Shown here: positions 52,546 to 61,286 of the stretch, piece after piece
Layout of the letters: every line of letters begins with the position of its first letter
Numbering within the stretch: the first letter of the stretch is position 1
NCBI GenBank assembly: GCA_017430725.1
Contig: JAFRMK010000006.1
Span: forward strand, 1 to 64,000
Source of the DNA: Candidatus Saccharimonadota bacterium
GTDB taxonomy: Bacteria > Patescibacteriota > Saccharimonadia > Saccharimonadales > Saccharimonadaceae
Length of the DNA stretch: 64,000 nt
Direction: 5' to 3'
Translations under genes and position numbers: made by a program
Notes under the pieces: model-generated
What the model saw: the letters and a program-made list of their open reading frames with translations, nothing else
Database searches by the model: none
Told to the model about the DNA's origin: nothing

Positions 52546-52621
52546 TGGTGGGGGCAGCTGGGTTCGAACCAGCGACCAATCGGTTATGAGCCGACTGCTC
52601 TAACCACTGAGCTATGCCCCC
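52546..52621 (-). tRNA. tRNA with CAT anticodon (Ile2 or Met)
   Basis: A 76-nt tRNA with GGGGGCA/TGCCCCC acceptor, anticodon CAT, encoded CCA. Because an elongator-like tRNA-Met lies at 10563 and the initiator at 53124, this third CAT tRNA may be tRNA-Ile2, whose C34 is changed to lysidine by TilS (gene at 22484). Sequence alone does not settle it. Confidence 0.9.
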
Positions 52622-52663
52622 ACATCTTCCAAGTATAGCAAAAACAGATGATATAATAAAATT

Positions 52664-53080
52664 GTGCAGAAACTAAAAACCAAACTTCGTCAGTTGCGCT
52701 ATATGTTGAAAAATGAGGTGCTGACCTTGTCGCACCTGAGCCTGATTGGCATTTTGGTACTTTTTGTGTGGTGGACGGCAAGCGCCGTAAACTCGATGAG
52801 TCTGAACTGGACCCTGCAACAGCGCCTTGCCGAGCGTCGGGTTCAGAAGTCCAAGCTCGAAATTGAGGTCGAAACGTTGCGCCTGGAGCAAGAATACCTC
52901 AAGTCCGCCGAATATCAAGAATATATGGCACGCGCCAAGCAGAATCGCATGGCGCCGGGAGAGACCATGGTCATTTTGCCGCAGAACAGCGAGGCGGCCA
53001 AAAACAAGTACAAAACCCCGGACGAGACCAACAAGCTTCGCAGCAATCTCGAACAGTGGCTGAACTTCCTGTTCGGCTAG
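52664..53080 (+). CDS. DivIC/FtsB-like cell-division protein
   Basis: A 138-residue one-pass membrane protein: a basic cytoplasmic N-terminus, one membrane helix (about 24-45), a coiled coil (about 50-90; RLAERRVQKSKLEIEVETLR) and a short outer part with MAPGETMVILP, close to the DivIC/FtsB end. Such proteins form the FtsQLB/DivIB-FtsL-DivIC complex at the septum. GTG 52664 lies 6 nt after TATAAT (52652-52657), so it is leaderless. Confidence 0.83.
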   Translation: MQKLKTKLRQLRYMLKNEVLTLSHLSLIGILVLFVWWTASAVNSMSLNWTLQQRLAERRVQKSKLEIEVETLRLEQEYLKSAEYQEYMARAKQNRMAPGETMVILPQNSEAAKNKYKTPDETNKLRSNLEQWLNFLFG

Positions 53081-53083
53081 TTC

Positions 53084-53112
53084 TTGACTTTACGCGAATT
53101 TTGGGGTACAAT
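53084..53112 (+). promoter_or_regulatory. Promoter of initiator tRNA
   Basis: TTGACT (53084-53089), 17-nt spacer, TACAAT (53107-53112), then 11 nt to the tRNA. Confidence 0.85.
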
Positions 53113-53123
53113 TATAAGCACGT

Positions 53124-53200
53124 CGCGGGGTAGAGCAGTCTGGTAGCTCGTCTGGCCCATAACCAGAAGGTCGTTGGTTCAAATCCAACCCCCGCCACCA
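53124..53200 (+). tRNA. Initiator tRNA-fMet (CAT)
   Basis: A 77-nt tRNA beginning CGCGGGG with the initiator's unpaired 1-72 end, AGAGCAGTCTGGTAGCTCGTC D-arm and anticodon CAT, with encoded CCA. It closely matches the bacterial initiator. The third G-C pair of the anticodon stem is kept only in part (TCTGG/CCAGA). Confidence 0.95.
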
Positions 53201-53234
53201 TATTTAGACTACATGTTGAACATGCACAATAATA

Positions 53235-53257
53235 ATCCCCGTAACAGGGGTATTTTT
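53235..53257 (+). terminator. Terminator after tRNA-fMet
   Basis: CCCC (53237-53240) and GGGG (53247-53250) with a 6-nt loop, then TATTTTT. Confidence 0.75.
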
Positions 53258-53298
53258 GTTGCTTTTGTCTAATTTTTGAGTTGTTTTTAGTCCGCTAA

Positions 53299-53339
53299 CC
53301 ATAAACGAAATGGGTCATAAAATACCCAAGCCGTTACAA
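53299..53339. repeat. 41-bp inverted repeat, left copy
   Basis: The 41 bp match the reverse complement of 59011-59051 at 39 positions; the differences are T/C twice. The repeat begins CCATAAACGAAA, contains the small hairpin TGGGT/ACCCA and ends GCCGTTACAA. The two copies bracket 5.7 kb with three genes. It may be an end of a mobile or invertible unit. Between here and 53418 are further copies of AGCCGTTACA and a doubled ACGATACAAAA. Confidence 0.85.
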
Positions 53340-53418
53340 TTTGTTTCGCTAGTGTTTAAAGCCGTTACAGGGCGATACAAAAACGATACAAAAACGATCC
53401 GTTAATACTTTTGAACTA

Positions 53419-53547
53419 TTGCCAAAACCATAAACATGTTGTATATTACGGACAGTGTTGGAGTAAAATAAAAACTTAATTAATAACGGCTGAGCCCTGG
53501 AGTGAAGCAGCGGATTGCCGTCGGCCGTTTGAGGATATCTATACCCC
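53419..53547 (+). promoter_or_regulatory. Conserved promoter and leader of surface-protein gene (copy B)
   Basis: TTGCCA (53419-53424), 17-nt spacer with AACATGTT, TATATT (53442-53447). The leader has AGTGTTGGAGTAAAA and the blocks GGAGTGA and GGCC, like copy A at 18582-18719. The -35 side (TTGCCAAAACCA) also equals that of the DGR target promoter at 10678. GAGG about 14 nt before ATG is a weak ribosome-binding site. Confidence 0.7.
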
Positions 53548-55668
53548 ATGAAATCATTATTGAAGCCAATCCTCTTGGCGGTTGCCGGGATTTTTATCGG
53601 AAGCCTCCTATCTCCGTCCAGTGCTAGTGCATCAGATGGCTTTATGATACCTGGCTTTAATGGCATTCCTCTGACGTTTTCGGATAATATAAGGGATAAA
53701 CTTCCAACTCTCTCGCAAAACAATGGCTGTGGCACCGCCGACGCGAGCTCTTCCGTAAATTGCAATCTCGAGTCTGAAGATAGGGGCACTATTCTACCAA
53801 ATGAAACGCCAAAAACGATGAATAACTGGGGCCATGACGGTAAAGGGATAATATTTGCGGATAGTAACACTTATCTTAAAGATAAAAGTGGCCAGACCGA
53901 TCCTCAAGCTCGAACTGCACATAGCGGAGACCTTATTGGCTATTCGGTCAAAGTTGAGGCCACTAACTGGTATAACGGGGGAGAGGAAACGTTACCCTTC
54001 TACAGATACCAAGTGAAGGTGGGGCTAGAAGAGGGGATGACGGTCGATCCGTCCACTATTGTCGCATCGGTCGGCGGGGATAGATTAAATACATCTGAAT
54101 ATGAATACGAAATTAGCGATTCAAGCGGTGGATACTATACCGGTTTTTATTCGGATAATGTGCAGGTTCTTACGATTACGATCCCTTGGGCAACATACAC
54201 GCGAACTGCTCAAATGTATGGCCCTAATACGATTGACGGCTTTATCTACTCATTGGACGAATTTATTTATGAGGATAACTCAACAATCGAGGTTACTTTT
54301 TCTGCAAAAGTCGACAAAGATACCGGCTCACTCTCAGCAAAAGCCGCTTTTCGGGGCGGATTAATAACAAACAAAGTGACGATGGAGCTAGGCAGTGACA
54401 ACATAGAGAGCCTTTCAATCGATTCTGAAAACGGAACTATTCCTACTGCAACAGCATGGCTAGACGGAGGCCTACTAATAAAGCGCATAGGCGTCGACGG
54501 CCAGCCGGTGGAGGGCGCAAAATATGTTATTAATGACGTCAAAGCGAGCCTTAGCGACAGAGGCGAATACGAATATGATCCTTTGGGCGACATAACGGAA
54601 TTTGTAACAAACGAAAAAGGCGAAGCGATAATAAAAAACGTCCCCATTGGGACATATTCCGTGACGGAAGTTAGCTCTCCAGACGGAAGTGTAGCTCAAA
54701 CACATACGATAGCTCATAATCTCGAAAAAGATCTTTTGCCCACGCAGTATGGCGAGAGGAACTATAGTTTCAATCTGTTCAATGAAAAAGGAACGGATGT
54801 GACAGACTGTATTGAAAAATTTTCTGATGGAACAAAGGCTCTAAACTATTTATGTGTCTATAGGATAGCCGCCGGATACGATATGGGAGACGGCATGGCA
54901 TATTATGACGAAGAAAAACAATCCTACGCATCTCTTCTTGGAGATGTGGTCAAGGAGGGGGAGGAGTATATTATAGGCGGTGCGGACGGAGCTCACATGG
55001 AATACAGTCCAGAACTCGGACGCTATAGATTTGCAATGTCGCTAAGCGACACCCTTGGAGAAATGTCTTCGGGTAGCGATTCTGGCCTCTCGACAAAGCT
55101 TAACGTTGAGAAAAATGCTGACGGAACTGCATCATTTTCGATGTTCGGTATCATTTTTAATGACCTACCTTTCGATGAAAAAACGAACTGCTATAGCGGA
55201 ACTACTGAACAAAACGGGTCGTCGCACGAGTTTTCTTTCTGCGAAGACGGTGACGGTTATTTAGTTAGGAGTGGAAACGAATCTTCATATCTTTTGGCAA
55301 AAAAGGTCAATGATAATGAATACGATCTGAACTATGACGTTTTATATTATGACATCGAGGAAATTGACGACAGTACCATAAAAATAGGAATGTACCTGCC
55401 AATGCTATGGAGCAAGTATCTAGATACCTATCTCGTTTCACCAGCAGGAAGCGATATAGAACTTGTAGCAATGGATTTTTCATATCGTGAAATCATGGCG
55501 ACCAGCTACCTATTTGTTGGCATCCCGTTAAACGATGAAACTACACCCGAAGAAATTCCATCTAACCCTCAAACCACCGACCCCATCCTCCTCCCCCTGA
55601 TAACCCTCACCGCACTTGGCCTAACGATTCTTGCTTCAAAACAACTAGCCTTAAAGGGGAGGAAATAG
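53548..55668 (+). CDS. NPQT-motif surface protein, paralogue of 16608
   Basis: A 706-residue secreted protein: a signal peptide (MKSLLKPILLAVAGIFIGSL, cleaved after SASA), NNWGHDGKGIIFADSN and RTAHSGDLIGYSVK, a CnaB/SpaA-like domain (about 310-395; GAKYVINDVKASLSD, GTYSVTEVSSPDG), and two Cys repeats (TNCYSGTTEQ..CEDGDGYL). The end is NPQTTD, a membrane helix and LKGRK. Layout and start agree with the gene at 16608-18581. It lies inside the inverted-repeat segment, in DNA with lower GC and different codon choice than the core genes. Confidence 0.85.
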   Translation: MKSLLKPILLAVAGIFIGSLLSPSSASASDGFMIPGFNGIPLTFSDNIRDKLPTLSQNNGCGTADASSSVNCNLESEDRGTILPNETPKTMNNWGHDGKGIIFADSNTYLKDKSGQTDPQARTAHSGDLIGYSVKVEATNWYNGGEETLPFYRYQVKVGLEEGMTVDPSTIVASVGGDRLNTSEYEYEISDSSGGYYTGFYSDNVQVLTITIPWATYTRTAQMYGPNTIDGFIYSLDEFIYEDNSTIEVTFSAKVDKDTGSLSAKAAFRGGLITNKVTMELGSDNIESLSIDSENGTIPTATAWLDGGLLIKRIGVDGQPVEGAKYVINDVKASLSDRGEYEYDPLGDITEFVTNEKGEAIIKNVPIGTYSVTEVSSPDGSVAQTHTIAHNLEKDLLPTQYGERNYSFNLFNEKGTDVTDCIEKFSDGTKALNYLCVYRIAAGYDMGDGMAYYDEEKQSYASLLGDVVKEGEEYIIGGADGAHMEYSPELGRYRFAMSLSDTLGEMSSGSDSGLSTKLNVEKNADGTASFSMFGIIFNDLPFDEKTNCYSGTTEQNGSSHEFSFCEDGDGYLVRSGNESSYLLAKKVNDNEYDLNYDVLYYDIEEIDDSTIKIGMYLPMLWSKYLDTYLVSPAGSDIELVAMDFSYREIMATSYLFVGIPLNDETTPEEIPSNPQTTDPILLPLITLTALGLTILASKQLALKGRK

Positions 55669-55678
55669 GGGAGAGACT

Positions 55679-57375
55679 ATGAGAACTACTAAACTGGCAA
55701 GCTACCTACTAGCCACTGCCGTCATGGCCGTCAGCCCGTTTACGGCTTTCGCCACCGAAGGCTCCGGCACGGCACCAACGGTCTCTCCTTTTACGATTAC
55801 CTCGCCTCCAAAGCGGACAAGGATACCGTGATAGATTTCAATGAAGCGCCGGCGACGGGGAATGAAGTCAACAACGATTTTGGCACGACCATACCGGTGA
55901 GTGATATCGGTGGCCTCTACATGCTTCAATCCACTAAAGACGACGAGAAGCCAGTCTATTTCTACCGTGGGAATGTGAAAGACAACAACGTCATCCTGAA
56001 CGACTTCTGCTGGCTGATGGTTCGGACGACCGAAACTGGGGGCACGAAACTCATCTATAACGGCACGCCAACTGAAGACGGGCAGTGCTTGGGCGATCCG
56101 GATTGGACAATCGAGAGCCTCGAAAGTGCATATACCTCTTCTGGCCTTACTTCCGTGCCTAAAACAAATATCGGCATCTCAAAGTTTAATAACAAAATGA
56201 ACTCCCCGGCAGATCTTTACTATATGTACGGTGAACGGTTTGAGTCCCAGAAAATAACTTTCAGCTCAGGAACGTATTTCGGCAATGACGTCGAATATGT
56301 AAACAGAGCCTATACGCTGAAGGATACGGTGACGGTCAGTAACTATAACGAGTCTCTCGTTGCCTCAAATGGCCACCATTATTCTTGCACAACAACCAGC
56401 ACTACGTGTTCGACCGTCCATTATGCAACTTATCCGATTAACTCAAGTTATGGTTATTTTATTACGCTTTCTAATGGCGATACTTACGAGACCGCCTTGG
56501 AAAAAATGATGACCAACGAAAATGAATCAACCGCAAAACGGACAATTGAACGGTGGTTTTCTTCGAATATGGTGGATGCCATTGATTTACTGGAAGATAC
56601 GACGTGGAATAGCCAAAAGGCATTCGAATCTGGTACGCTTAGATCAAAAAATGTCAATACTAAGAGCGAATATGACGAATATAATATTTCAAAGGAGATA
56701 ATCGATGCCTATTATTACGGGATTGAGCGGGATGATAGAAACGCTTTGCCCCTAATGCATGAACTCCTTCCAGAAGATGACGATAACAGCGAAGGGCAAA
56801 ACTCCTCGATAGACTACAATATCGAATACCTTGGTTATAATTCTCACGTGTCGCTTGGTTGTCCTGTAAAAAAAGATTGCTATACAGTTGATTCTACGGA
56901 CGGAAATGGAGCACTCTCGTATCCCGTTGGGATGTTGACTACCTCTGAAATGCTACTGGCGGGCAATGGCTATCCTAGCATGGTTGAGGGAACGTATCTT
57001 GACGACGATTCGATATGGTGGCTACTGACTCCGTTCATGTTTGTGGGCAGTTCGGGAGGCGTAGGAGACTTTTTCGGGCCTTATGGGCAGGCAATGTGCG
57101 CCAATCCAGACAAGAGCTATGGGCTTCGCCCCGCAGTATCTTTGAATAATATGGTTGTTGCGCTTGAAGGAGACGGGAGCCCGTCATCTCCGTTTGCGAA
57201 TTTGATGGTTGTTTCTGACGAAGAAGAGACGCCTAGTTCTGAAACTAAGGAGGATGAGGAAGAGGCTACGCCCATAAACCCCCAAACCTCCGACACTCTC
57301 ATCAAAGCCGCCTGCATCATCCTCGCCACGACAACTTCCGCATATATTATCGGGCGTAAACTCTCTCGCAGATAG
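55679..57375 (+). pseudogene. Frameshifted paralogue of the DGR target
   Basis: ATG 55679 after GGGGAG opens a frame with a signal peptide (MRTTKLASYLLATAVMAVSP), but a doubled GGCAC (55766-55775) shifts it and it ends at 55829-55831. The other frame continues the homology (DYLASKADKDTVIDFNEAPA) to 57375, with GGLYMLQSTKDDEKPVYFYR, GLRPAVSLNN and NPQTSD plus membrane helix. From GTG 55828 it would give 515 residues with no signal. Removing 5 bp gives a full gene of about 563 residues. It could be dead or switchable by slippage. The lectin-like end does not match TR. Confidence 0.8.
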
Positions 57376-57625
57376 ATTGAATCCGTTCCTGTATAGACAT
57401 TAATCTCGGGACATTTTGATGGGGGCGTAACGGCTTGTAGCGGCTTGGGGCCATTCCTGCACTTTCTACGATTTGGGCTCTATAGAGAAGACGCCATTTA
57501 CATTAGGCCTCGCTTTTTGCGGAAAAAGTGTACATAAGCACATTAAATCCGCCGAATTAGTGCGTTTTTCTACACTTTTTCCTAGAAAATAGTATAATCA
57601 GGGCGTAATCAATGAAGGAATTAAT
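57376..57625 (+). promoter_or_regulatory. Repeat block and inverted-repeat operator before the ATPase gene
   Basis: The stretch holds GTAACGGCTTG-type repeats (57426-57450), then a perfect 12-bp inverted repeat GGAAAAAGTGTA (57521-57532) / TACACTTTTTCC (57571-57582) with inner GCAC/GTGC pairing. A TATAAT box follows at 57593-57598. It could be a regulator's operator or an RNA hairpin. A start codon for the ATPase lies at 57626 after GAAGGA. Confidence 0.6.
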
Positions 57626-58954
57626 ATGTATCGGAGCAAAATTGAATCACTCGTTGCGTGGAAGAACTCGACAAGGCGGAAACCCCTCATCTTAAACGGA
57701 GCAAGGCAGGTTGGGAAGACCTGGCTGTTGAGAGAGTTTGGTGAGCGATACTACGATTCGGTGGCATATATTAATTTAGACAATAATGAAACAGCCAAGC
57801 GGTTGTTCGATCTGGACTTCGATATTGAGCGCATCATCAATGGGCTCGAGCTGCTCTCTGGTATCAAAATCATGCCGGGCAATACCATTATCGTCTTGGA
57901 TGAAATACAGGAGTGCCCCAAGGCACTGGCTTCGTTGAAATACTTCTATGAAACAGCACCAGATTACCATGTTGCGGTAGCGGGCAGTCTACTTGGCGTC
58001 GCAAAACATGCGGGAACATCATATCCGGTGGGGAAAGTCCAAACCATTGACCTCCACCCTCTGACGTTTTCAGAGTTTGTTCGTGCGAGCGCCAGTTCCT
58101 CGCTCGCCGATGCTCTGGACAGAGCCGACCTGACTTCACTTGAGCCTTTCCACGCAAAGCTGATTGATCTGCTGAAACACTATCTCGTCATTGGCGGAAT
58201 GCCTGAAGTGGTCCAATCGTACGTTGACGAGGGAAATGTTCTAGCCGTGCGCAAGATTCAAAAACAAATCCTCCGGGATTATGAAGGGGATTTTTCTAAG
58301 CACGCCCCATACAATCTTACGCCGAGGCTACTCGAGATTTTCAATATTATTCCGGCAGAATTGGCGAAAGAGAACAAAAAATTCATCTTTAAAATGATTC
58401 GAACGGGCGCAAGGGCCGCCGAGTATGAAAGCGCACTTTTGTGGCTTGAGGACGCAGGGGTTGTTCGGCGCGTACATCGGGTAAGTGCGGCTAAAATGCC
58501 CCTTAAGGCGTACGCAGAACGTGAAGCGTTCAAGCTCTACCTGTCCGATGTTGGTCTGCTCGGCGCGCAGGCAGACTTAGCACCTGAAGTCATTCTTGAG
58601 GGTGACCGCTTGTTTACTGAGTTTAAGGGCGCCATGGCGGAACAATTCGCCCTTCAGGAGTTGGTCGCCACCGGCTATAAACCCCTCTACTACAAAAAAG
58701 ATAAACCAAGTCGTGAGGTAGATTACATTCTGGATCTAGGACACCAATTGTTGCCATTGGAAATCAAATCTGGAAAAGGCTCTTCGGGCAAGTCTCTCGC
58801 CGAGTTCGTAGAAGAAAACTCGATTTCTCGAGCGTTCAAACTCACTACTCAGACCCTCCACATCCGCAGAACAAGTGCTATAGACTACGTGCCACTCTAC
58901 CTGTGCTCAAAGGTAAAAGAAATATCCGAATTAACCAAACGGGAAGCTGGTTAG
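57626..58954 (+). CDS. AAA ATPase with DUF4143
   Basis: A 442-residue protein of the AAA_14-DUF4143 type. Walker A is NGARQVGKTWLL, Walker B is IIVLDEIQEC, and AVAGSLLGV is the sensor-like motif. The C-terminal DUF4143 part carries EVDYIL..LLPLEIKSG, a PD-(D/E)XK nuclease-like core. These proteins are common in bacteria with mobile-looking spread; their role is not established, though defence or toxin-like roles have been suggested. It lies inside the inverted-repeat segment between surface-protein genes and has its own operator-like upstream region. Confidence 0.9.
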   Translation: MYRSKIESLVAWKNSTRRKPLILNGARQVGKTWLLREFGERYYDSVAYINLDNNETAKRLFDLDFDIERIINGLELLSGIKIMPGNTIIVLDEIQECPKALASLKYFYETAPDYHVAVAGSLLGVAKHAGTSYPVGKVQTIDLHPLTFSEFVRASASSSLADALDRADLTSLEPFHAKLIDLLKHYLVIGGMPEVVQSYVDEGNVLAVRKIQKQILRDYEGDFSKHAPYNLTPRLLEIFNIIPAELAKENKKFIFKMIRTGARAAEYESALLWLEDAGVVRRVHRVSAAKMPLKAYAEREAFKLYLSDVGLLGAQADLAPEVILEGDRLFTEFKGAMAEQFALQELVATGYKPLYYKKDKPSREVDYILDLGHQLLPLEIKSGKGSSGKSLAEFVEENSISRAFKLTTQTLHIRRTSAIDYVPLYLCSKVKEISELTKREAG

Positions 58955-58974
58955 GAGATTCAAAATAAAAGTAA

Positions 58975-59051
58975 CAGGGGAGTGTAACGGCTTGTAACGG
59001 CATGTACGGCTTGTAACGGCTTGGGTATTTTATGGCCCGTTTCGTTTATGG
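58975..59051. repeat. GTAACGGCTTG repeats and right inverted repeat
   Basis: Four tandem GTAACGGC-type units (58984-59022) run into the right-hand copy of the 41-bp inverted repeat (59011-59051, mate at 53299-53339). The units are also found at 57426-57450 and in inverse form at 53331-53365. The region lies between the convergent 3' ends of the ATPase and surface-protein genes. Confidence 0.8.
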
Positions 59052-59065
59052 TTTTGGCTTGGTGT

Positions 59066-61282
59066 CTAGCGGCGCGATAAAGCGTGTCTGGCAAGTGCGA
59101 TGGGGGCAACACATGCGACGGCCGCAATGATTAGTTTGACGACGGCGTCGGAGGTTTGGGGGTTGGCGGGGAGAAATTCTGGCTGAATATCGTCGCTAGC
59201 AGTATCGCGCACATCCATTAATATCACCTCATTCGACAATATCGTGTCTGGCGCATAGCTACGCTCCATAGTAATCGCAAAGATGAATAGCAAATACATC
59301 GCATATTTGTTGTCGTGTAGGTGCACTAAAGGCTGTATTTGTCTATATTTGACGCTGCCGTCACTGAGGGCGCGAATTGTCTCTGCGCCAACATCAGGGA
59401 GAAATTTATAATTCCCACTCTCATCGTCGTAGTCGAATCTGTATTCTCCAATGCCGGGTATTGCCAAGACAAAGTGATCGCCATATTTGGTCACTGGGTT
59501 CGGAGCTCCCTCAATTTCGCCAACATAGCACCGTTGTTCTTCGTCGTATACGAGCACTGTGTCGTCAGCGTCTTTGCCCAGACGAACCGTAAGCGATTTG
59601 TCGTCGTTTTCGATAATTTCCCAACCAACATCGATATCGGTTTCGACATTATGCACATACATATCATTAACCTTGTCATATTCAAAAACTTTTTCTTCGC
59701 CATTTTCATTAAGAATGTAATAATTTGCACCCTTAAGGAATGAGACATTATCATTATCATCTTCAGTGCCAGGGAGAGCCAGGTCCGTGTCACCCGTAGT
59801 GGTTAACAGCAAATCTTGGCCAGACTTCTTTAACGCAACATCGTTTGGCATCAGACGGTCGCCCAAAGACCCGACATAGCTATCCGAAACGGCGTCATAC
59901 TCGAAAGTGATAATGTTACCAGAGATATTCGCGACTAATCCGTCGTCGCTCGGTACGATGTAAGCTGTGCTATCATATGATGGCTCGTATCGCTGAGTCT
60001 CATTATTCCAAGTCATTAACACGACTGCATCGTTTGGCGTGATGACCAGGCGACCATCGACCAAGTATTCTATCGCCTGCGCATAATCAACCGTCTTGTC
60101 CGGTTCGTTAGGATTTTCAATTAAAAACTGTTCTCGATAATAGCCGTGCTCGGTCTGAGAGGAGACATCAACCAATCTCTTTACTGGCGAGGCGAGCTCG
60201 CGCCCGTCTGGTGCCTTGATTTCTCGCACGGTATATTCGCCGAAAGCTAATCCCTTAATAAGCACTTCACCATATTCGTTTGTACGAAAACTTGCATGCG
60301 GGCCATCATTGTCAGCATAGTAGACGCCACCGATATTCTTTGCGCTAACGCCATCAACCTCAATAACTGACCCTTCGAGGGGGTTCCCGGCCTCATCGAC
60401 CCTGCGGATTAATAGGTTCCCCCAGCCAGAAAACGTAGCGCGCTGGGATGTATCAGGCATTGTCTCTATCCTGGCAGCTTCGGTCGATGGCTCGTCGACC
60501 GCCTGCGCGAGCTCGTCATCCATTACATAAACCATTTCGGCGGTCTGCTCATCGTAGTACGAATAAAAATACTTTACGGTAAGTGAAGTGTCATGCTCGA
60601 CTGCATATTGCTTGAGCCGCTCATTCATTGTGAATTCTATAGACGCCTCTATTTCGGCATCATCGCGTATGGACTCTACGTTTTTGATAGTTCCATCAGT
60701 TTCCCAGATTTCACTTGGGCCACAGTCGCCGCTGCCGCTGAACAAAATCTCGCTTTCTCCATTTTCTGGTCGGATATTTGATGTTAACAGTTTACAAATA
60801 CCGTTCATCTCTACATCCGCCCAAGGCACACCAAGTACGTACCATTGGCCGGCCTTTGTGGAGTGAAGGTCATTATCGAGGCTTATTTCTACACCGTTCA
60901 CCGTTACCGCAAAGCTGCGCCCATTATCGCCGAGAATCTCATACCACTCATTAGCCATAATGCCAAAACCATAACTCGTAGCCGTGTGCCCGTCGATATA
61001 TTTCTTGGCATTGAGCTTAATTGAATAGCCTATAGTATCGCCAACTTCTGCAGCCGCGAGTTGTTTTGACATGTTCCCGCTCTCGTCCGTAACGTAATTA
61101 TCCGTAAAGATAACGCCAAGGCCATCGTTACCCCAGCCAGGCATGTCATCGACGGCGGCGAAACTACTGGAGTTTTGGGCGAAATTGAACGCAGCGACTG
61201 ACAGAAGGGTAGCGACGAGATAGGCGAGGACAATTTTGCGGCGCGTGTTTTGGCGATGAGTTCTGCGGGTTAGAGCGTGCAT
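59066..61282 (-). CDS. NPQT-motif surface protein 3
   Basis: A 738-residue secreted protein: a signal peptide (about 17-42; VLAYLVATLLSVAAFNFAQN), PGWGNDGLGVIFTDN, a CnaB/SpaA-like domain (about 295-375; EGSVIEVDGVSAKNIGGVYY, GEYTVREIKAPDG), a series of YDEE..CYVGEI repeats, and NPQTSD, helix and ALSRR. It ends a three-gene operon; AGGAGG precedes its ATG in the 4-nt gap after the upstream gene. Only one of the two Cys of the repeat is kept. Confidence 0.85.
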   Translation of the reverse strand: MHALTRRTHRQNTRRKIVLAYLVATLLSVAAFNFAQNSSSFAAVDDMPGWGNDGLGVIFTDNYVTDESGNMSKQLAAAEVGDTIGYSIKLNAKKYIDGHTATSYGFGIMANEWYEILGDNGRSFAVTVNGVEISLDNDLHSTKAGQWYVLGVPWADVEMNGICKLLTSNIRPENGESEILFSGSGDCGPSEIWETDGTIKNVESIRDDAEIEASIEFTMNERLKQYAVEHDTSLTVKYFYSYYDEQTAEMVYVMDDELAQAVDEPSTEAARIETMPDTSQRATFSGWGNLLIRRVDEAGNPLEGSVIEVDGVSAKNIGGVYYADNDGPHASFRTNEYGEVLIKGLAFGEYTVREIKAPDGRELASPVKRLVDVSSQTEHGYYREQFLIENPNEPDKTVDYAQAIEYLVDGRLVITPNDAVVLMTWNNETQRYEPSYDSTAYIVPSDDGLVANISGNIITFEYDAVSDSYVGSLGDRLMPNDVALKKSGQDLLLTTTGDTDLALPGTEDDNDNVSFLKGANYYILNENGEEKVFEYDKVNDMYVHNVETDIDVGWEIIENDDKSLTVRLGKDADDTVLVYDEEQRCYVGEIEGAPNPVTKYGDHFVLAIPGIGEYRFDYDDESGNYKFLPDVGAETIRALSDGSVKYRQIQPLVHLHDNKYAMYLLFIFAITMERSYAPDTILSNEVILMDVRDTASDDIQPEFLPANPQTSDAVVKLIIAAVACVAPIALARHALSRR

Positions 61283-61286
61283 GGTT

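Noticed and set aside
56980-57135. Possible second DGR variable repeat in the frameshifted paralogue
   Set aside because: The region is homologous by protein (RPAVSL) but does not match TR at non-adenine positions, so it is not a present target of this template. A small GACGGG/CCCGTC hairpin at 57172-57185 is too weak to change this.
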